Origin: Vitellaria paradoxa
Lineage: Eukaryota > Streptophyta > Magnoliopsida > Ericales > Sapotaceae
Assembly: GCA_019916065.1 (NCBI GenBank)
Contig: JAINTL010000033.1
Location: 434,001-498,000, forward strand
Reading direction: 5' to 3'
DNA length: 64,000 bases
Positions 58,561 through 64,000 of the stretch are shown in pieces (position 1 is the first letter of the stretch; every line of letters begins with the position of its first letter). The position numbers were made by a program, and so were the translations under genes. Under the pieces are notes generated by a model. It saw nothing but the letters and a program-made list of their open reading frames with translations, made no database searches and had not been told where the DNA came from.

Positions 58561-60208
58561 TATCCAACTTAAAAGTGTCATATTTCTGTAACATCTCTCC
58601 AGCTGCCTCTCACCTTGAGGATATCAGCAGACATTTATCGTGAGAATCTTGAAAAACTCTTGATCTTCTCCATGCAATCTGACTTCACAACAGTTCTTTT
58701 TTTTTTTTTTTTTTTTTGGGACAGTAAAATTAAAAGCTTCACTCAACAACAACTCCATCCTTTTTTCAGAATTAAAAGCTTCACAACAATTCGGCTTCAC
58801 AGCAATTTCAATGCGCATCCAAAACACTTTTTCTTTTTCATTGTTTTCAGTCAGAATGATGTCTCATCAATAAAATTTCCAATTAAAAAAAAAAAGTAAA
58901 TCTACTAATCTAGTTAATTTTTGCTACTACAGGACAAGAAATATGATTTCTCTCTCTCCCCCCCTCTTTCTATTGTTGCTACTACAAGTCTACAAAACAA
59001 GAGATACTCTCTCCCCCCCCCCCTTCCCTGCACTATTTTCACCTCTGCACCATCTGTGGGCTCTTCCTCAATCTGTCGACTCTTCCTCCTCCATCTCTCT
59101 CTGTTCAATTTTTTTTTTTTTAGCTACAATCTACAGATCTAAGTATTTGGGACAGAGACTAGATCATTTCTTTTTTACTTTCATAGGAATAACGTAGAAA
59201 TAATTCTTCCTAGTTCAATTAAAGATCAGCTATAGCGTGCGCTTGACTCCCAGGTTCTATATTTCTAACTCACACTATTATATTTGGTCTAGTTTTTTAT
59301 ATCCATTTTTATCTTTATTATTGTTGTTATAGAAAACTAAAAATTGTTTGTGAATTTGATTATTGCGCTTAAGTGTTGTAATAGAGTTATAGTTGAAAGC
59401 ATGTCTGATGTAGGAAATTCGAGAGTTTTAGTAGAAGATCTTTTTTTTTTTTTTCTAAGATAGGCTTCATCAAATATTCTGTCTCAGGAACCAAATTCTC
59501 TAGGTCCTGCCCACGTGATAGAACAACTTAAGTGGGGAACACGCTAAACCCATTTTGACAGACGAGTTAGATACTCGATTAGAAATAAAAACAACAATAA
59601 GTGGCAATAATCAAATTGAATTTTTAAAATAATTGACGCGTTCTCTAACAACACCCTTAAATATTTGGAACCTAAAACAAACCCATTACTACCAGTGAGT
59701 GAGTCTTTGTTTGTTTCCTATTCTCTTTTGGTTTTGGGATTGAAACCAGCAATTGAGTGTCTTTTTGTAAAATGGGTGGTCTTAAACTTCAAACCGTTAT
59801 CCTTCCAAAAAAAAAAACTCAAAACCGTTTAGAAGCAAGACATGCAGCATCTTCATCTGGAACGCTGATTGACGAATGTATTACTTCGCAGATGGAGGAG
59901 GGGGTTTAATAATTGAGGTGATGGGGAGCTCAGTAATTTATTTTATTTTATTTTTTACTCTTTAATTTTAGGGTGATAAACTAATAATACAGGAGTAAGT
60001 ATAGAGCCTTTTTCAATGTTTGCAAGAAAGAAAATTTGTCTGAAACGAGGACTATTACAACCAGCAGCCAAACAAATCTAATCATAACTACACGAAGCCA
60101 GTAAAACAAGCACCGATTCCGACACAAACTGAAAACAGCAAATGAAACAAAACCAATAACCAGAATAAATCAAGGCAGAAAAAACAGTAAATTAACATGT
60201 ACGTACCA

Positions 60209-60560
60209 GCCACGCTGCCCAAACAGAACAAAAACAACCCAGAACACAGAACCAAAGCATCGACTAGTTGAAGTGGTAGAGAAATTTGGGTACTAAAACC
60301 TCTCGCCGGATCTGGAGAAGGCTGTCTCTCCCCTGATGAGCCATAGACAATAAAGCGAGGCCGAAAGGGGATGCCTGAATGCGCTACCTATGCCGCCGGG
60401 CCGAGCGACGAAAACGACGGCGGCCGAGACGAAGATGTGGAAGGCTGAAGACTTGAAGAGGGAGCCGAGAGTACCACTGACATCAGGGTTTGATACTTCT
60501 CGTGCAGCCAAAAATTTACATGGAAATCCCAAATAATCCAAAACAAAATTATAATAGGTT
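60209..60560 (-). other. TAF6: Probable TAF6 5'UTR exon and promoter-proximal region
   Basis: A local GC-rich, CpG-rich island (60300-60480) in AT-rich surroundings, at the right distance and strand. On the - strand a strong donor GCTG/GTACGT ends near 60209; alternatives are CATAG/GTAGCG near 60390 and GAGAG/GTTTTAG near 60298. The frame inside it is open for 82 codons but does not join TAF6, and I treat it as untranslated. A minor alternative is an upstream ORF. Confidence 0.45.
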
Positions 60561-61047
60561 TTTTCCCCAACATTCTCGTGCTTTCGATTTTATAATAGGT
60601 TTATTTCACAGATATAATGTGCACATAAATCTTTTAAAGCTAGGTATGTTTACTTACGTTGTCGTTTTTTTCAAATTAATTATTTGTATTTTTTAATTTT
60701 ATTTTCTGTTATTATTTTTTTAAATAAAAGTTAAAATTGTATTTACAAATATAATCATGTTTATCATAATTAATTTTTATTTTTATAAAATATTTAATTT
60801 CGTTAATTTTTTTAAAAATATTGAATTTAATAAAATATATTTTATATTAATTTAATTTAGTATAAATTAAATTAATAAATAAATTATATTATTAGTTAAA
60901 AATAATTAATTTAATAAAAATAAAATATATTAAATATGATTTAAACCCTATGCATCTATCACAAATTTTTACTGAATGTGACATTGAATCTATACATTTT
61001 TGAATGATTATATTATTTATTAAAAATAATAATATTTTTCAAATTAA
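60561..61047. other. AT-rich intergenic DNA upstream of TAF6
   Basis: Nothing recognised apart from AT-rich simple sequence; the TAF6 promoter should lie in its first few hundred bases. Confidence 0.4.
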
Positions 61048-61056
61048 TTTAATTAA

Positions 61057-61986
61057 GGGTTAATTACACGAATACTTTTCAATTATATCTAATTTTTAAT
61101 TTATCTTATTTATCTATTAACTCTAACACTTTGACCCACATCCATTTAAAAGAAGTTCTGTTCGAAAACTGTTAAAAAAATTTATTAATTTTTTATTTAT
61201 TTATTATTCCTTAATTATCCCAATATGTTTGTAATTTGAAACTTATGAGCAGAGATTTATATAGGTTAGGTCAGATAAATCATTTAATTTTTTGTTATAA
61301 ATTAAATAAATCAAATTTTTTCTTATCGATCCAAAAAAAACAACATGAACCTAATTTTGATAAAAAATCCAACCAAATTAGTTTTTCGGACCATAATAAT
61401 AAATATTTTTATTTCTTTATTTTATATTTATTATATTATTTAATTTTAATAATAAATAATATAAAATTTATCCTCAAATTTTTTTAAAAATTTTAAGCTA
61501 AATTTAAGTTAAAAATAATTAAATTAAATAAAAATTTTTAATATCAACAGCCCAAAATTATTAGGTTTAGTTTGATTTTTTTCTTAATTTTCATTAAGTT
61601 TTACTCACCCTGTTTCTTTATATTAAAAATAAAAATAATATATAATTATATAATTTATTTTTATTTTTGGGTCAATTTTCTTTTGAAAGAGATGAAAAAA
61701 ATTTAATATATTTAATTTATAACAGAAAATCAAATTATTTATATAACATGACACATGTATACCTCTAGTGATAAGTTTCAAATTTAAATATGTATTAATA
61801 ACTACATTAATAATATAATGAGATAATTAAGGAATAATAAATAAATAAAAAGTTAACGGACTTTTTTAATAACTTTCAAATAGAGCCCATTTTAAATAGA
61901 TGAGAGAGTCAAAATGTTAGGATTAAAAGATAAAGAAGTAAATTAAAAATCAAATATAGTTGAAGGGATATCAGTGTAATTAATAC
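61057..61986. mobile_element. Mutator-like (MULE-type) non-autonomous element
   Basis: 930 bp. The left ~200 bp (TTAATTACAC... to ...AATTTGAAACTTAT) align with the reverse complement of the right ~215 bp. Flanked by the perfect 9-bp duplication TTTAATTAA (61048-61056 and 61987-61995). No transposase; the frame at 61236-61487 is AT-driven. Confidence 0.83.
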
Positions 61987-62269
61987 TTTAATTAATTAAA
62001 TTATGAATTTATTTAATTATTTATTTAATCTGTTAATTTAATTATATTATTTATTGAAAATAATTTAATAAAATTGAGAAAAAGAAAGACCACTGCCTCA
62101 CTCAGAAAGCAAGAGAAATTTGAATAGGAAGGGTTTTAGGTTGAGATAAAGTTCTAGCGGAGTCTTTCTATCTTTGACTTCTTCCCCCGTTATTTAACCT
62201 TCGCCTTCTTGATCGTCAGATATCATTGAGAAAAAAATAAGAAGAAGTGTTATTGAACGATTTCCTGTA

Positions 62270-62640
62270 ATTTCTTTCTGCCAGTGGAAGGTTTTCAGCA
62301 TCCAGTCAATCTACGCAGAGTGAATCTGTCCCTAAGGAACCCCCGAAAGGACCACCCAAAACCAGGAGCTGACATTTGAATCGGAAATCAACATTGAGTG
62401 TGAAATTCTTGAGTCGTCTACTTCCTTTCGAAGGATGAATACCAAGTACCTTGGAATTCTTGAGGAATTTACTTGTCTATGTATCATTCCATTCGATCTT
62501 TTAGGTCCCGACTTCAACGCAGCCGAACTGGAAATGAGGGGGACAGCGAACCTCTTGCCAAGAGGGCAAGGTTGCTTGCTAACTCTTTGCCACTTGTTAG
62601 AAAGAAGTACAGCTTGATTATCAAGGGAATTTAATAAATT
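62270..62640 (+). pseudogene. Unrecognised gene-like fragment
   Basis: A stretch of balanced composition in AT-rich DNA. One + frame reads SASSQSTQSESVPKEPPKGP (from ~62296) and another, ~200 bp on, reads EGDSEPLAKRARLLANSLPL (from ~62533) and continues ~12 more codons to a stop near 62634. These look like real protein wording split by frame changes and stops. A pyrimidine-rich CTTTCTGCCAG precedes it like a splice acceptor. I do not recognise the gene; a retroposed or decayed exon is likely. Confidence 0.35.
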
Positions 62641-62812
62641 CTATTTCATATTAATTAAATTGATTTTAATTTAATTATATTATTTATTAAAAAATAATTA
62701 TTGTTTAATAAAAATTTTAAATAAAATAATTCATTTAATTTGATACAACAAAAATGAATTAAAATTAATAAAATGTTCACAATGGAAAGAGAAAGAGAGA
62801 GAATGAAAACAC

Positions 62813-63637
62813 ATTTTTGTGAGAGATTTACAAAAATATAATTAAAAAATAAACATTGTACAGAAATCGATCGCAGCAGATGAATTTATAAAAATTGATT
62901 TGGTGTCAGCAGTGCTACCGATGACATCATGTCGGCTATAGCATTGACAACACCGGCTGGCCTGAATGAGTCCTCCATCTTAGCAGCAGCTTTTTAGGTT
63001 TGATGAGATGCCTATGTCGTCACTAGAAATGACGACACACTGTAAGTTTTCCACCCAGCGTTCCCCCTCAGTCTCTCGCGCAGCTTGGCCTCCTAATTGC
63101 AGGTGGTCCAGGGAGATTGATGCAATGGCTATCCTTAGTACCTGATGCACATCACGCACACCCACTAAGCACATTAGTCATGATACCCAGTAACGTCAAA
63201 CCAAAGATCCAATAAAATCTGCATCTTTCGTCTGTGTTTAGTTTCCCCTTCCATCCTTTGTGGATGAAAACTGAACTCGCTTTCGGGAACAGCTTTTCGG
63301 CCAGGTGAGGCTACGAAATTCTTAGGTGTCATCACTAGAAGTGACAACTTCAAGTAGAGTAAATTCAGTGTCGTCAATGCTAATGTCGATACTCTGAGGG
63401 TGTCGTCGGTGCTATTACCAACACCAACTTTAGACTGGAAAACATCAACTTTAGACTAAAAATTCATGGAGAATTCAGCGTGATTCAGTGTCGTCAATGC
63501 TAGTGTCAACATGCTATTAGTACGTCGTCGGTAGCACTGCCGACACCGAATCGATTTTTGTACATTCATCTGCTGCGATCGATTTCTGTACAATGTTAAT
63601 TTTTTAATTATATTTTTGTAAATCTCTCCATTTTTGT
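62813..63637. mobile_element. TIR element with ~115-bp nearly perfect inverted arms
   Basis: The left arm 62813-62931 (GAGAGATTTACAAAAATATA ... GTGCTACCGATGAC) matches the reverse complement of 63525-63637. The interior has two direct repeats of GTGTCGTCAATGCTA(A/G)TGTC (63369, 63489) and many GTCGTC / GACGAC words, also seen as TGTCATCACTAGAAGTGACA at 63327-63346. Such words occur in some plant CACTA-like elements, but the outer ends and duplication were not resolved. The two - strand frames inside are spurious. Confidence 0.6.
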
Positions 63638-64000
63638 CTATATTTTTTATTTAAGTTTTCATTTTTTGGAAATAAAAAATAAAACAGATTTAACAAATAC
63701 ATTTTTATAAAACATAAATAGAAAATTAGTAAATATAAATATTACCAAACGAGGTCGTAATATTAAGTTTACTTAAATCCTTTTAGATTTTCTCTCAAAA
63801 AAATTAATTCAATACCATGAAATTACTTTTATACCCTTATTATTAATAAAAAAATATTTATATGTTGTGTATCTCTTACTATATAAACATTACATTACAA
63901 CTAATTTATTAAATTTTTTGTGAACTTTTTATATTAATAATTACTCTTCAAATTAGTATACTTCACATTAATATTTTAAATTTATACTATATATATTAGT
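63638..64000. other. AT-rich sequence to the window end
   Basis: No gene, repeat end or RNA recognised. Confidence 0.4.

Larger units (their letters stand above)
56287..60208 (-). other. TAF6 5'UTR intron (~3.9 kb), rich in transposon remnants
   Basis: Contains an RTE-type LINE fragment (56932-57116), hAT-like ends at ~56368 and ~58486, C- and T-runs (56829-56850, 59012-59024) and CT-rich sequence (58945-59110). A small + strand frame at 58071-58229 is listed separately. The right edge depends on the inferred donor and is uncertain. Confidence 0.5.

Noticed and set aside
60293..60541. 82-codon frame in the presumed TAF6 5'UTR exon
   Set aside because: It is not in frame with any TAF6 splice form I can build; GC-rich first exons often stay open by chance.
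62980..63377. Two adjoining - strand frames of 64 and 67 codons
   Set aside because: They lie inside the TIR element and follow its repeated GTCGTC words.

Overview
The window is nuclear DNA of a flowering plant, most likely a eudicot. It is AT-rich, dense in transposons, has GT-AG spliced host genes, and carries an endogenous pararetrovirus and an Athila-type LTR retrotransposon. I cannot name the species.

Layout. (1) 1-3979: decayed copy of an endogenous caulimovirid (coat protein with CCHC knuckle, coiled coil, protease, reverse transcriptase, RNase H), broken by frameshifts and stops and cut off at both ends. (2) 3980-12832: an Athila-like Ty3/gypsy element inserted in that viral copy. 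It has a full 5' LTR, a tRNA-Asp primer site, gag-pol, a polypurine tract and only the first ~204 bp of the 3' LTR. Its 5' LTR carries eight copies of the palindrome GGGCGCCC, and the 3' LTR breaks off just before the place where that array would begin. (3) 12833-17137: gene-free DNA with a head-to-head pair of 500-bp Tourist-like MITEs forming a 1-kb inverted repeat. (4) 16.8-44.6 kb: a tandem array of five intact, intronless 138-codon genes for a small two-EF-hand calcium-binding protein, all on the + strand. Each sits in a duplicated unit with a shared promoter and 3' region. The units differ by SINEs, MULE-, hAT- and Tourist-type insertions, many with clear target-site duplications and with a matching empty site in a sister unit, so the order of duplications and insertions can be read. 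(5) 45.8-60.6 kb: TAF6, the TFIID subunit with a histone fold and HEAT repeats, on the - strand, in 12 coding exons (544 codons plus stop) with a probable 5'UTR exon about 4 kb upstream. It converges on the last EF-hand gene. (6) 60.6-64 kb: TIR transposons and an unrecognised gene-like fragment.

The only functional host genes I can support are the five EF-hand copies and TAF6. The EF-hand proteins are probably small calcium sensors or buffers; I see no operon-like or pathway link between them and TAF6. I found no clearly new molecular system. The most unusual features are the EF-hand array with its readable insertion history, the palindrome array in the Athila LTR, and the large MITE hairpin.
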